In this document: one piece after another, positions 15,262 through 26,551 of the stretch
Numbering within the stretch: position 1 is the stretch's first letter
How the letters are laid out: each line of letters begins with the position of its first letter
Assembly: GCF_014203545.1 (NCBI RefSeq)
Contig: NZ_JACHJG010000009.1
Location: 62,001 to 126,000 of the forward strand
Length of the DNA stretch: 64,000 nucleotides
Source: Streptomyces netropsis
Lineage (GTDB): Bacteria; Actinomycetota; Actinomycetes; Streptomycetales; Streptomycetaceae
Direction of reading: 5' to 3'
The notes under the pieces: model-generated
Databases searched by the model: none
The model's input: only the letters and a program-made list of their open reading frames with translations
Told to the model about the DNA's origin: nothing
Made by a program: the position numbers and the translations under genes

Positions 15262-16842
15262 TCAGCGTTTTCCCGTGCCACGCGCCTCGGCGACCTCGGC
15301 CGCGAGCAACTTCCTTACGGGAAGTCCCGTTTGTGACAGCAGCCAGAGGACCGGTTCGGCCGCCCGGCGCTGTTCGCCGCTCTGCGCGTCCTCCCCCGTG
15401 GCGGCATGGGCACTGACCGCCCAGTAGCGGGTGCGGCCGAAGCTGTGGTCGAGCCCGCGCACCAGATTGCCCAGGCCGACGCTCTCCAGCCAGGAGTCGA
15501 TCCGCGGGCCGGGCACGGGCAGGGAGACCAGTTGGTCGAGGACGTCCCGCTTGGTCACCACCGTGGCGACGGGGGTGCGCCGACGCCGGCCGGTCAGTGC
15601 CTGCATCTCCCCCGCCAGCCGGTCGTAGGTGGCGGTGGGGCCCTCCGGGGAGGGGCGGGCGGAGACCGCCCGTGGCGCGTCCTCGCCGCCCAGCCGGGCG
15701 CGCACATCGGGTTCGGCCAGCGCGTCCACGACCATGACGACCCCGTTGGCGTGCGCGAGGTACTGCTGTTCGCGGACCGTCTTCGCGTCCCGCAGGGTCT
15801 CGCCCATCGGGTCGTACAGATACAGGAGCCGGCGGCGCCGTCCGCGGGAGACCCGCAGCATGAAGGCCCGCGGCTGCCGGGCGGTGGTGGCGTGGGCGAA
15901 GCCGTCGCCGTCCAACTGCCGGTCGAGCGCGTCGAGCTCGCGCGCGTCCTCGACGGTCGCGAACTCCACCTCCAGCGACCCGCGCCGGTCCCAGGAACGC
16001 AGCCCGGCGACCATGGCCGCCAGCAGCATCGTCTTGCCCGACGAGGTGCCGCCGACGAGGGGCACGTGGACGATCCGCGCGGCCGCCAGCTTCCGGGGCA
16101 GCCGCTCGTCGCAGTGCGGGCAGTGCCCGGTCAGCGCGTCGCGGCCGGCCGGAAGGCTGGTGGCGAGTTTCCGGCCGCAGGCGCAGATCCGCCACAGCGC
16201 GCCGAAGCGGCCCGGGCGCAGGCGCCGGTGCGAGGCACCGCAGTCCGGGCAGTGGTAGACCGGCAGGGGGATCGGCCGGTAGCAGCCGGGGTAGGGGCAC
16301 TTCATGCGGACGCCGCGGGCGAGCAGCCCGGCGCGTTCCACCGCCCGCACGGCGAGGGCGGTCGCGGCGAGGGCCGCGCACACCACGGCGACCAGCAGGG
16401 CGAGCGTCAGCAGTATGACCGCGAACAGTCCGGCGGTGCAGACGGCGGCCAGGGCCGCTCCCACGGCGACGCCCAGGCCGGTCAGCCACAGGACGCAGCG
16501 GGTGAAGCCGTTCACGCCCCGGGAGCCGCTCGGGCGGCGGCCGCGCAGCAGATTGCGTGTGATCCGGCCGAACCACTCCTTGGTCAGGGTGTGTTCGACG
16601 GCGTGGGCTCCGTTGCGCGCGGCGGAGCCGATGTCCTTCCACACCTGGCGGAACCAGTACGAGAAGTGGGCCGGCTCGCCCGCGGTGCCGGGCCGCTCGA
16701 CGCGCGGGTCGGGGGCGCCGGGCTGCCACGGCCCCAGACAGCGGCCGGTCGTGCTGAGGGCGCGCCAGAGGAACTCCGGTGCCGTGCGCAGGAAGACGGC
16801 GAGGACGCACAGTTGGAACGGTCCGCCCAGTAAGTAGGTCAT
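15262..16842 (-). CDS. Membrane-anchored zinc-ribbon GTPase (double-GTPase system, second GTPase)
   Basis: 526 aa. An N-terminal hydrophobic stretch (~5-25) and a long hydrophobic pair (~115-165) suggest membrane anchoring. Several CxxC ribbons follow (CPYPGC, CPDC, CACG, CPHC, ~178-245), then a TRAFAC-like GTPase domain with P-loop GGTSSGKT (~262-270), a G3-region segment LYDPMGE (~340) and G4 TKRD (~440). The ATG at 16840-16842 overlaps the GAP1 stop as ATGA and has GGAGAGGAG upstream. Pairs of such GTPases next to GAP1 are the mark of the double-GTPase conflict systems described by Kaur, Burroughs, Iyer and Aravind. It may act as a nucleotide switch at the membrane. Confidence 0.8.
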   Translation of the reverse strand: MTYLLGGPFQLCVLAVFLRTAPEFLWRALSTTGRCLGPWQPGAPDPRVERPGTAGEPAHFSYWFRQVWKDIGSAARNGAHAVEHTLTKEWFGRITRNLLRGRRPSGSRGVNGFTRCVLWLTGLGVAVGAALAAVCTAGLFAVILLTLALLVAVVCAALAATALAVRAVERAGLLARGVRMKCPYPGCYRPIPLPVYHCPDCGASHRRLRPGRFGALWRICACGRKLATSLPAGRDALTGHCPHCDERLPRKLAAARIVHVPLVGGTSSGKTMLLAAMVAGLRSWDRRGSLEVEFATVEDARELDALDRQLDGDGFAHATTARQPRAFMLRVSRGRRRRLLYLYDPMGETLRDAKTVREQQYLAHANGVVMVVDALAEPDVRARLGGEDAPRAVSARPSPEGPTATYDRLAGEMQALTGRRRRTPVATVVTKRDVLDQLVSLPVPGPRIDSWLESVGLGNLVRGLDHSFGRTRYWAVSAHAATGEDAQSGEQRRAAEPVLWLLSQTGLPVRKLLAAEVAEARGTGKR

Positions 16843-19250
16843 CGGCCGTGCTCCTCTCCGGGGCGTTCGATGTCTCCCGGTCCGTAGGCGGGTCCGGGTG
16901 TCCGGCCGCCCCGGCCGCGCCAGCGGCCGCCGAGCCTGCCGAGCACGCCGGGCCGGTGCCAGTCCCCGAACGCCTCGGCCCAGCCGCCGCCTCGCCGCCG
17001 CAGGCTCTCCAGGAGGGCGTCGACGTCTTCGGCGGGCATGCGGCGCACCACGGGCTTCAGCACGGAGGCCAGCAGTTCGGTGCGGGTCCGCTCCCAGAGC
17101 GGATCGGCTCCGGAGGCGGTGTGCCAGGCGACGAAGCAGGCGGCCGCGTACGAGGGGGAGCGGCGCAGCGCGCTGCCGACGCCGTCGCCGCGGGCTCGCT
17201 CGGCGTAGGCGCGCAGCAGGGTCTCGTCGCCGGAGTGGATGAGGGCCCGCAGTTCGCCGGGGGGCTGGTGTTCGGCGAGCAGCCGGTCGGCGAGGGCCTT
17301 GCCGAGGCGTTCCTCGATGCCGGATTCGAGCGGGGTCGCCTGGGGTCGTACGGCGAGCGCCCGTTCGGTGAAGCCCGGTTGGGCCTCGCCGGTGGTCAGC
17401 TCTCCGGCCAGTTCGAGGAGGAGCAGCGCGGCCCGCTGCCTGGGGGCGAGGTCGGTCGCGCAGCGGGCGAGCAGGGCCTTGGCGAGGTCGGGTGCCTCCC
17501 GGTCGTCGGGGGCGCTGTCCAGGGCGGCCCGGACGAACACCTCGTCGAGGCCCGCGGCGCGGTGCCAGGCCACGGGGAGCTGCGCGAGCAGGGTGCCCGC
17601 CTCGACGGGGCGCAGGGGGCGCTCGCCCTGGACGAGGCGGAAGGCGGCGCGCAGGACGGACGGTTCGGCCCGGTGCTCGGCGCCGGCGGCTTTCATGAGC
17701 GCGTCGAGCAGCGCGGGCCGGTCGGGTCGCAGCCGGCCGTCGGCCGTCAGGACGCCGAACTCGCGGGCCGTCCTGAGGTGGGGGTGACCGGTGAGATCCG
17801 CGTCGGGCAGCTCGGCGAGGGCGTGGGCGACGCGGCCCGGGTCTCCGGTCGCGGCGTGCTCGTCGAGTGCGTCGAGCACGGTGGCGGTGAGGGTGCCGTG
17901 CGGGGCGAGGGCGGTGCGCACGGTCCGGCGGTCCTCGGGGGTGCCGTCCAGCAGGACGGCGGTGAGGCGGGCGGTGAGTGCGGGCCCGGCGCCCCCGTAG
18001 GCGATGTCGCGGTCGGCGCGGAGCGCGTCGGCGAGGCCGAGCAGGGCGAGGAGCGGGCCGAGGGGGCCGTCGGGGTCGGCCGCCGCGCGGTCGAGTGCGG
18101 TGTGCAGGTCGCGCTCGAGGGGTGCGGTGGCCGTGTCGTCGGCCAGCCGGGAGAATTCCCCGGCGAGCCCGGCGAGTGCCGTCCATTCCTCGGGGGTGCG
18201 GTCCGTGCCGCCGGCGGCGAGGGTGGCGAGCAGCGCCGGCCAGTCGTCGGCCCCGGCGTGCTCATGGGCCGCACGGGCCGCGGCGGTTCGCCCGGCGGCG
18301 TCGAGGGCGATGCCCTCGCGGGCCGCGAGGACGGCCAGCCGCCCGGCCTCCGGGCCCGTGTCGTGGCCTGCGTCGTGACCTGCGTCGTGACCGGGGCGGG
18401 CCGCCTCGGCGAAGAGCTCGGGCCGGTCGGCCAGCCAGACGCGGGCGGCGACGGCCGCCCAGGGGTCCGGCTCCCGGCGGGCGGGGCTGGAGTTGCCTCC
18501 GGCGCAGTCGTGGACGCGGTAGCGGTGGTCGGCGGCGGCCCCTGCGAGGTCGAAGTCGGCGTCCGGGAGGGTGCCGACGATCTGCTGGCGGGCGAGCTGG
18601 GGCCGCCGGGTGTAGGTGGTGAAGGTGAGCCGGTCCGCCCGGTCGCGGGGCAGGACGGCGCTGGCGACGGCGATCCAGTGCGCGGTGTCGGCGCTGTCGC
18701 GTTCGACGACGAGGAGTTGGGGCGCGTCGGGGCTGCGCAGGAGGGCCCGTACGTCGGCGAGGAAGGGTTCGAGCCGGTCGGCGCGGGCGCGGCAGAAGCG
18801 GATCAGGCCGGCGCGGTCGACCCGCCTGGCAGGGGTCAGGTTGGTGAGCGGGCCGGGGTGGCGCTCCTCGGGGGTGCGGTCGGTCCACGACGGTGACTCC
18901 CACGCCTCGATGGGCAGCAGGCCGCCGGGCAGGGCGCCGTCCTCGGGCAGGCGGACGGCGTGGGCGTGGAAGTTTCCGTAGCGGCCGCTGTAGTCGGTGC
19001 CGGTGTAGACCGTCCGGCACAGCAGCCGGCTGCCGTCGGAGAGCGTGTTGTGGCTTAACGCGACGGGGAACACGGCGAGTTCGTCGCGGGTCGGGCGGCC
19101 GGGGGCGTCGCGCGGGGGTTCGTACCCCACCAGTTGCTCGACCTCCCCCAGCAGCGCCGCGGGGAGGGCGGCGCTGACGGCGGTGAAGCGGAAGCCGGAG
19201 CCGTCCGGGCCGGGGGCGGCGGAGGTGTAGTGCAGCTGCGGCAGGTTCAC
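16839..19250 (-). CDS. GTPase-associated protein 1 (GAP1)-like
   Basis: 803 aa. The start is GTG 19248-19250, overlapping the preceding GTPase stop as GTGA, with AAGGGAG 4 nt before it; the frame is open further upstream but antisense-like. The N-terminal ~150 residues (LHYTSAAPGPDGSGFRFTAV, then YGNFHAHAV) match my memory of GAP1 N-terminal domain type 2. The middle and C-terminal parts are long alpha-helical, Ala/Leu/Asp-rich repeats. There is no catalytic motif. It is flanked on both sides by a GTPase gene with 4-bp overlaps, so all three products are probably made in fixed ratio and form a complex. The domain assignment needs a profile search. Confidence 0.75.
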   Translation of the reverse strand: MNLPQLHYTSAAPGPDGSGFRFTAVSAALPAALLGEVEQLVGYEPPRDAPGRPTRDELAVFPVALSHNTLSDGSRLLCRTVYTGTDYSGRYGNFHAHAVRLPEDGALPGGLLPIEAWESPSWTDRTPEERHPGPLTNLTPARRVDRAGLIRFCRARADRLEPFLADVRALLRSPDAPQLLVVERDSADTAHWIAVASAVLPRDRADRLTFTTYTRRPQLARQQIVGTLPDADFDLAGAAADHRYRVHDCAGGNSSPARREPDPWAAVAARVWLADRPELFAEAARPGHDAGHDAGHDTGPEAGRLAVLAAREGIALDAAGRTAAARAAHEHAGADDWPALLATLAAGGTDRTPEEWTALAGLAGEFSRLADDTATAPLERDLHTALDRAAADPDGPLGPLLALLGLADALRADRDIAYGGAGPALTARLTAVLLDGTPEDRRTVRTALAPHGTLTATVLDALDEHAATGDPGRVAHALAELPDADLTGHPHLRTAREFGVLTADGRLRPDRPALLDALMKAAGAEHRAEPSVLRAAFRLVQGERPLRPVEAGTLLAQLPVAWHRAAGLDEVFVRAALDSAPDDREAPDLAKALLARCATDLAPRQRAALLLLELAGELTTGEAQPGFTERALAVRPQATPLESGIEERLGKALADRLLAEHQPPGELRALIHSGDETLLRAYAERARGDGVGSALRRSPSYAAACFVAWHTASGADPLWERTRTELLASVLKPVVRRMPAEDVDALLESLRRRGGGWAEAFGDWHRPGVLGRLGGRWRGRGGRTPGPAYGPGDIERPGEEHGR

Positions 19251-20473
19251 GCGGCTCCCTTCTTGGCCTTGCGGACGGGCAGCAGGCCGCGGCGGGCCAG
19301 CAACCACAGCAGGGGGTCCTCCACGCGGGTGGGCTGGGGGCCCGATTTGGGGGCGTCGGCGGGGGCGTCGGCCGGTGGCGGGGCGCCGAGCGCGGAGAGG
19401 CCGAACAGGGCGACGTCGGAGAAGTCGCTGTCGAGCTGTCGGCACAGCGCGCCGCCGTCCCAGCCCTCCAGCAGCGAGCGCACCTCCTCGTGGACGACGG
19501 GGCGCTCGGCGTCGTCCAGGGCGCCGCCGTGGTGCGGGGCGTTGTGGTGCAGCGGCGACCGGGGGGAGAGCAGCGGGCGCAGCATGTCCGTCTTGGTGAG
19601 CGCCACGGCGATGGGGGTGGACAGGCGGCCGCGGGAGCCGGAGCGGCCGTGGCCGCGCAGTTGGGCGGCCACGTCGGCGGCGATCTGCTGGGGCGCGGTC
19701 TCCACCGACGGCAGGGGCGGCCCGCCGGTGCCGCCCAGCTCTTCCCTGACGGGCGCCATCTGGAGGGGGTCGACCAGCAGGATGATGCCGTCGGCGGCGG
19801 CGAGGTAGGCGGTGTAGCGGTCCATGGCCTCGGCGTTGCGCAGGTCCTCGCCGGCGGCGTCGAAGAAGACGAGGGCGGTGTGCCGGCTGCCTTCGCCGAA
19901 CCGGCCCCGGTGGGGCACGCTCAGCCGGTACAGCAGCGGGTCGTTGAAGCCCAGCGCGGCGGGTCTGGTGGCTTCGGGGAGCTGGAGCCGTTCGTAGAGT
20001 TCGGCGGCCATGTCCCGGTCGCGGCGCTGGGTGTCGCTTCCCATCGCGGCCAGCGACGCCCGGTAGGCGCCGCCGACGCGGTGTCTCAACTCGTTGACGA
20101 GCACGGCGACGTAGGTGCTCTTCCCGGTGGCCTTGGCGCCCACCAGGGCGATGATGCGGCTGTCCTGGTCGCAGTAGTCGCTGGGCAGGTCGCTGTGGCA
20201 CTGCCGGCAGACCCGTACGGGGGTGGCGACGCCGCAGCCCGGGCAGTCGGCCCGCTTTCCGCCGATGCGGAAGGATCGCGGCGGGTCGAAGACGGGGCCG
20301 CGCATCCGGGCCTGGGGGGCGACGGAGGTGCCTTTGAACTGGGCCCAGACGTCGTCCCGTTCGGGGTCGCACTTGGTGCCGCCGCGGATGCCGGAGGCGG
20401 ACATCAGGCAGCGGTAGCCGAGCCGGCCGGACTGGCCGCGGGCGAAGCAGTAGGGGCAGATGACGGTCGTCAT
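19247..20473 (-). CDS. Zinc-ribbon GTPase (double-GTPase system, first GTPase)
   Basis: 408 aa. An N-terminal zinc ribbon (CPYC...C, 6-35) and a second one (CPGC...CRQC, ~76-92) precede the GTPase core: P-loop GAKATGKST (~110), G3 FDAAGED (~205), G4 TKTD (~290). The C-terminus (DPLLWLLARRGLLPVRK) closely resembles that of the other GTPase (EPVLWLLSQTGLPVRK), showing the two are paralogues. No membrane helix, unlike its partner, so cytoplasmic. ATG 20471-20473 starts 1 nt after the stop of the FN3-like protein. Confidence 0.8.
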   Translation of the reverse strand: MTTVICPYCFARGQSGRLGYRCLMSASGIRGGTKCDPERDDVWAQFKGTSVAPQARMRGPVFDPPRSFRIGGKRADCPGCGVATPVRVCRQCHSDLPSDYCDQDSRIIALVGAKATGKSTYVAVLVNELRHRVGGAYRASLAAMGSDTQRRDRDMAAELYERLQLPEATRPAALGFNDPLLYRLSVPHRGRFGEGSRHTALVFFDAAGEDLRNAEAMDRYTAYLAAADGIILLVDPLQMAPVREELGGTGGPPLPSVETAPQQIAADVAAQLRGHGRSGSRGRLSTPIAVALTKTDMLRPLLSPRSPLHHNAPHHGGALDDAERPVVHEEVRSLLEGWDGGALCRQLDSDFSDVALFGLSALGAPPPADAPADAPKSGPQPTRVEDPLLWLLARRGLLPVRKAKKGAA

Positions 20474-20474
20474 G

Positions 20475-22784
20475 TCAGCGCACCACCAGGTCCTTGTGCG
20501 GGGGTTCTTCGAGTCGTACGGCGTGGGCGTGCGGCCCTGTCAGGAAGGCTCGCAGGGTATACGGGCGGCGGACCCCCGCGTCGGCCACGGCGGCGTCGAT
20601 GTCGCGGCGTACGGGGCCGGCGAGCAACTCCGCACCGCTCAGGCGCAGTACGGGTATGCCGTCCCGCACGGTGCGCGGCGGGTCCGGTGCCCGGCGGGGG
20701 GCGTCTCCCGCGCGGGCGACGAGCACGAACTCGGGCATTTCCAGGGCACCTTCGTGGGATTCACCGACGGGTTCGGGGGTGGCGGCGCGTACGGTGACGC
20801 GGCGGCGCCGGCCGGTGAGGAACCCGGGGCGGTCGACCGCGTAGCTGACGGCCACGTCGGCGGGGAGCCCGGTCTCGGCGGAGGCGGGCGGGAGAACGAC
20901 GTCCGCGTCGGCGACCGCGAGGGGTTCGACGCGAAAGTGTGCGGCCGCGCGGGTGATGTCGAGGTGGAGGCCCTCGCGGAGGTAGGTGCTGCGGGTCAGC
21001 CGCCGCTCGTGCGTCCCGTCCGCCTGCCACCAGCGGACGCGTACGCGGTCCGTGGCGCGCGGCCAGTCGAAGGTCAGCCGGGCGCGGGTGGGTTCCACGC
21101 GGCGGGCCGTGAGCTCCGGCACGCCTTCGGGCACGTCGACGCGCACGCTGGGGCCCGCGACGGCCCGGTCGCCGAGGACGGTGACGGCGGTGACACGGGT
21201 GGTGGCACCGGTCGGCGGGCGGTACTCGGCGCCCCCGGCCCGGGGCGCTCCGCAAGGGGGCCAGGCCAGCTCGGCCGGCAGGTCGGCGGCGGGGGTGCGC
21301 AGGTCCTCGCCGGGCGTGGGCGGCGTACCGGGCCAGTCGAGGAGCCGCACCTGTCCACGGGCTCCGCCGGTCCAGTCGACGCTCAGGACGCCGGGGGTTC
21401 CGCCCTGGCGTACGGTCAGGCCGGTCACGGGGTCGGGCCACGGGTGGACGGTGCGGTGGGCGGTCACCCCAGGGGAGCGGACCTCCCGGCCCGCGGCCGT
21501 GCGGTAGACGCAATGGATCCGGTAGCGGTGCTCGCCGGGCGGCAGGCCCTGGTCGGTGAACCCGTGCGGGCCGGCGGGCACGTCGGTGGCCGCGGGGGCC
21601 GGGCCGGTCCGTACGACGGTGACCCGTCGGGCGCCCGGCGGGGTCCGCCACCGGGCGTCGACGCGGGCCCTGCCGTCGGTCAGCGTCACGTCCGACACCT
21701 CGGGTGCGGCGAGGACTTCGGCGCTGACGAGCGGTCTGCCCGCGACGCGGTCACCGTCGAGCGGGAGGGCGGCGTAGCGTAAGCGCTCGCCGAGCGGCGC
21801 GGCAGCGTCGACGACATCGCCGCCGCTGGTGGGCGTGGGGGTGGCGGTGACTTCCGTCCACTCGTCCCGCCCGACCGTGCCGCGCAGGAGCCGCCAGGTG
21901 CGGTCCGCCGCACCGTCGGGGCTCGCAGGGTCGGCGGGGCCCACGGGGTCGGCGGGCCATCGCAGCCGTACGCCGTCCTGCCGGACCTCGGTGCGCAGGC
22001 CGGTGGGGCGGCAGGTGCGGAGGAGGCCGTGGAGGGCGTCGGTGTCGTCCTCGGCGGTGCGCACGGCGCGCAGGTAGTGGTCGGCCGCCGCGTCCGTGGC
22101 CATGCGGCGTTCCAGGGCGTGGGCTTCCCGGAGGAGGGCGTCGGTGCGGCGGGCCCGGGAGTCGATGCGGGCCACGAGGTGGGCGAGGCGCTGATCGCCC
22201 GCCGGGGCCGGTAACTGCCGGGTGAGGGTGTGGGCCCGCCGGGTGTTGCCGGCACGCCAGACGTCGACCAGGGTCTCGGCCGCCGCGCGGGCGGCGGGCG
22301 TGGTCCGCGCCGCGCGGCGGGCGGCGTGGGCGAGGGCCGCGGCTTCCGCGGGGTCGACGCCCAGGGCGGTCGCCGCGTCGGGGCCGGGGCCGCGCGGGGC
22401 GTCGCGCAGCAGTTGGAGGAGTTGGTACAGGACGACCCGGCGCAGCGCCATGGGGTGCTCGGCGAGGGCGGCGTCGTAGCGGGCGAAGAGGGAGCGCACC
22501 GGTTCCGGGGCGCCGGCGCGCAGCCGCGCGTCGCGGACCTCGGCCAGCAGGGCGCGGTCGACGTGTCTGCGGCGTCCGCCGCGGCCGGGGACGCGCAGCC
22601 CGTCCAGGACCAGGAAGTACCCGCCGGGTGTGCCGCCGGGCGGCAGCAGCGCGTCGGCGGCGTGCCGGAAGCCCGCAGCCCGTTCGGCGGCGCGGAGTTC
22701 GGCCCAGCCGGGGACGAGCGGGGAGAGCGGCATGCCCGGCAGGGCTTGTGGCAGCCCGAGGAGATCCCCGAAGTCCCGACCCAT
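20475..22784 (-). CDS. Helical plus fibronectin-III-like repeat protein, first gene of the GTPase operon
   Basis: 769 aa, starting at ATG 22782-22784 with GCGAGAG upstream. The first ~250 residues are helical (Ala/Arg/Leu-rich, TPR-like). From ~260 on there are about five beta-sandwich units typical of FN3 domains, spaced ~90 residues, with RLRW, RYRIHCVYRT and VSYAV strand motifs. No signal peptide or membrane helix, so FN3 domains here are cytoplasmic, which is unusual. No catalytic residues stand out. As lead gene of the operon it may be the recognition or scaffolding subunit. Function is not known to me. Confidence 0.7.
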   Translation of the reverse strand: MGRDFGDLLGLPQALPGMPLSPLVPGWAELRAAERAAGFRHAADALLPPGGTPGGYFLVLDGLRVPGRGGRRRHVDRALLAEVRDARLRAGAPEPVRSLFARYDAALAEHPMALRRVVLYQLLQLLRDAPRGPGPDAATALGVDPAEAAALAHAARRAARTTPAARAAAETLVDVWRAGNTRRAHTLTRQLPAPAGDQRLAHLVARIDSRARRTDALLREAHALERRMATDAAADHYLRAVRTAEDDTDALHGLLRTCRPTGLRTEVRQDGVRLRWPADPVGPADPASPDGAADRTWRLLRGTVGRDEWTEVTATPTPTSGGDVVDAAAPLGERLRYAALPLDGDRVAGRPLVSAEVLAAPEVSDVTLTDGRARVDARWRTPPGARRVTVVRTGPAPAATDVPAGPHGFTDQGLPPGEHRYRIHCVYRTAAGREVRSPGVTAHRTVHPWPDPVTGLTVRQGGTPGVLSVDWTGGARGQVRLLDWPGTPPTPGEDLRTPAADLPAELAWPPCGAPRAGGAEYRPPTGATTRVTAVTVLGDRAVAGPSVRVDVPEGVPELTARRVEPTRARLTFDWPRATDRVRVRWWQADGTHERRLTRSTYLREGLHLDITRAAAHFRVEPLAVADADVVLPPASAETGLPADVAVSYAVDRPGFLTGRRRRVTVRAATPEPVGESHEGALEMPEFVLVARAGDAPRRAPDPPRTVRDGIPVLRLSGAELLAGPVRRDIDAAVADAGVRRPYTLRAFLTGPHAHAVRLEEPPHKDLVVR

Positions 22785-22898
22785 TTTTTTCTCTCGCCCC
22801 CGTGCCCGCGCCCCGTTCCGTGCGAAGTGACATCCCACCAGATCCCGGGGGCTCTCGCCCGCGCTTTCGAGGAAAGGGGGGCGGGAGGACGAGGAAGG

Positions 22899-23348
22899 TC
22901 AGGCCGGGTCCTCGGCCTCCACCACCCGGGTCAGCAGGGTGAGGAACTGTTCCCGCTCGGCGGGGGTGAGCGGGGCGAGCAGTGTCTCGTTCGCCTCGTC
23001 GCCCAGTTTCGCGAGCCGGGTGAGACGTCTGCGGCCCTCGGGGGTGATGGTGATGGCGTTCTTACGGCGGTCGCCCGGGTCGGGAGTGCGGGTGACGAGG
23101 TCGCCGGCCTGGAGGTCGTTGAGGATGCCGACCATGTCCTTGGGGTCGAAGCCGGTGGTGCGGCCGAGTTCGGCCTGGGCCACCGGCCCGAGGTCGGCGA
23201 CGGCGGACAGCACCGCGTGGTGCGGCATGCGCATGCCCTCGCGGGCCAGCGCCTCGCCCACGAGGCGGCGGCCTCGTGCGGAGGCGCGGCCCAGCAGCCA
23301 GCTGGGCAGGGAGCGGATCCGGGTGAGGGCGGGCTCGTTCTCTGTCAT
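22899..23348 (-). CDS. MarR family transcriptional regulator
   Basis: 149 aa winged-helix regulator. The helix-turn-helix lies around 60-80 (VAQAELGRTTGFDPKDMVGI) and the wing carries the DPGDRRKN sequence typical of MarR (DxRxK). It is divergent from a quinone-oxidoreductase-type gene, with a 115-bp spacer holding a TCGTTGG palindrome. It probably represses itself and that gene and responds to an electrophilic or phenolic ligand. It ends 114 bp before the FN3-protein gene, so readthrough into the GTPase operon is possible. Confidence 0.9.
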   Translation of the reverse strand: MTENEPALTRIRSLPSWLLGRASARGRRLVGEALAREGMRMPHHAVLSAVADLGPVAQAELGRTTGFDPKDMVGILNDLQAGDLVTRTPDPGDRRKNAITITPEGRRRLTRLAKLGDEANETLLAPLTPAEREQFLTLLTRVVEAEDPA

Positions 23349-23420
23349 GGCGGCACCCTATCCACAGAATCGTTGGAACCCCCCACGAAAAACCATTGGC
23401 CTCACCCATGAATTCTTGTA

Positions 23421-23439
23421 TCGTTGGGGTCGCCAACGA
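23421..23439. promoter_or_regulatory. Probable MarR operator
   Basis: An inverted repeat TCGTTGG-N5-CCAACGA in the divergent spacer, 25 bp upstream of the oxidoreductase ATG. A second half-site (ATCGTTGG) lies at 23369-23376, near the MarR start. The arrangement fits dual control by the adjacent MarR. Confidence 0.65.
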
Positions 23440-23463
23440 CATCCGTGGAGGTAGAGGAAACAC

Positions 23464-24426
23464 ATGCGTCGCGTCCGGTATCACGAGAACGGCGGCCCCG
23501 AGGTCCTGCGCGTCGAGGAGACCGACGTCCCGCGGCCGGGCCCCGGCGAACTGCTGCTGCGCACCGAGGCGATCGGCGTCACCCTGCCGGTGGTCCGCAA
23601 GGTCCGCGGCGGTGGCCTGCCGCTCCCCGCGAGCCTGGGCGGCGAGGTCGCCGGGGAGATCGTCGCCGTCGGCCCGGACGTGACCGGGTTCGCGGTCGGC
23701 GAGCGCGTCACGGGCCTGTGCTTCGGCGACGGCTACGCCGACTACTCCCTCCTCCACTCCTCGATGGCCTCACCCGTCCCCGAGGGCGCGAGCGCCACCG
23801 ACGCGGTCGCGCTCGTGCGCTGCGGGCTGGTCGCCCTCGGCGCCTACGAGGCCGCCCGCCCGGCCGAGGGCGAGTCGGTGCTCGTGACGGCGGCCGCGAG
23901 CGGTGCCGGGCACCTCGCCGTGCAGCTCGCCAAGGCGCGCGGCGCGGGGCGGGTCGTGGCCGCCGTCGGCTCGGCCGCCAAGGCGGACTTCGTACGGTCG
24001 CTGGGGGCGGACGAGGTCGTGACCTACGACCGGCTCCCGGCCCGCGGTGAGTCCGGAGCGTCCGCGACCCCCTTCGAGCCCGTGGACATCGCCTTGGACG
24101 CGGTCGGCGGCGAACTGCTCTCCCCCGCCGTCACCTCGCTCGCACCGGGCGGCCGGCTGGTGGCGTACAGCTCGGGCGGCGGGACCATCGAGGCGTACGA
24201 CCTGCTGGTGGGCGCCAAGTCCGCCATCGGCTTCCAGATGGCGATCGTCGCCCGCCACCGCCCCGCGCTGATGGAACAGTGGCGGCAGGAGCTGTGGGGA
24301 CTGTTCACCGCCGGGCGGCTGCGGCCACACGTCCACGTCGAACTGCCGCTGGAGGAGGCGGCCACGGCGCACGCGATCATCGAGTCCCGCGCCAACCGGG
24401 GCAAGGTGGTCCTGCGACCCGTGTGA
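23464..24426 (+). CDS. Zinc-independent MDR alcohol dehydrogenase / quinone oxidoreductase
   Basis: 320 aa of the medium-chain dehydrogenase/reductase family. It has a GroES-like N-terminus (PGPGELLLRTEAIGV), the GERV turn, and a Rossmann domain with AASGAGHLAVQLAK (~140) in place of AAGGVG. The zinc-ligand cysteines of true alcohol dehydrogenases are absent, so it is of the NADPH:quinone reductase class, reducing quinones or enones. ATG 23464 with GGAGG about 10 nt upstream. Probably repressed by the divergent MarR. Confidence 0.88.
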   Translation: MRRVRYHENGGPEVLRVEETDVPRPGPGELLLRTEAIGVTLPVVRKVRGGGLPLPASLGGEVAGEIVAVGPDVTGFAVGERVTGLCFGDGYADYSLLHSSMASPVPEGASATDAVALVRCGLVALGAYEAARPAEGESVLVTAAASGAGHLAVQLAKARGAGRVVAAVGSAAKADFVRSLGADEVVTYDRLPARGESGASATPFEPVDIALDAVGGELLSPAVTSLAPGGRLVAYSSGGGTIEAYDLLVGAKSAIGFQMAIVARHRPALMEQWRQELWGLFTAGRLRPHVHVELPLEEAATAHAIIESRANRGKVVLRPV

Positions 24427-24562
24427 GCGCATTCGGCTCATGGCGCTTGTGGGGTGAGGAACCGCCACGTACGTTCGGCCCACCGGACATGGGATGTGTG
24501 GGACGTCCGGTCCACCGTGTCACGACATGTCATGACGTGCCTCGACGCGAAAGGGACGGGCC

Positions 24563-26551
<1,989 letters not shown>

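Noticed and set aside
16839..20372. One 1,177-aa fused protein covering GAP1 and the region before it
   Set aside because: The first ~370 codons are an out-of-frame shadow of the zinc-ribbon GTPase; GTG 19250 with ribosome site and GTGA overlap marks the true start.
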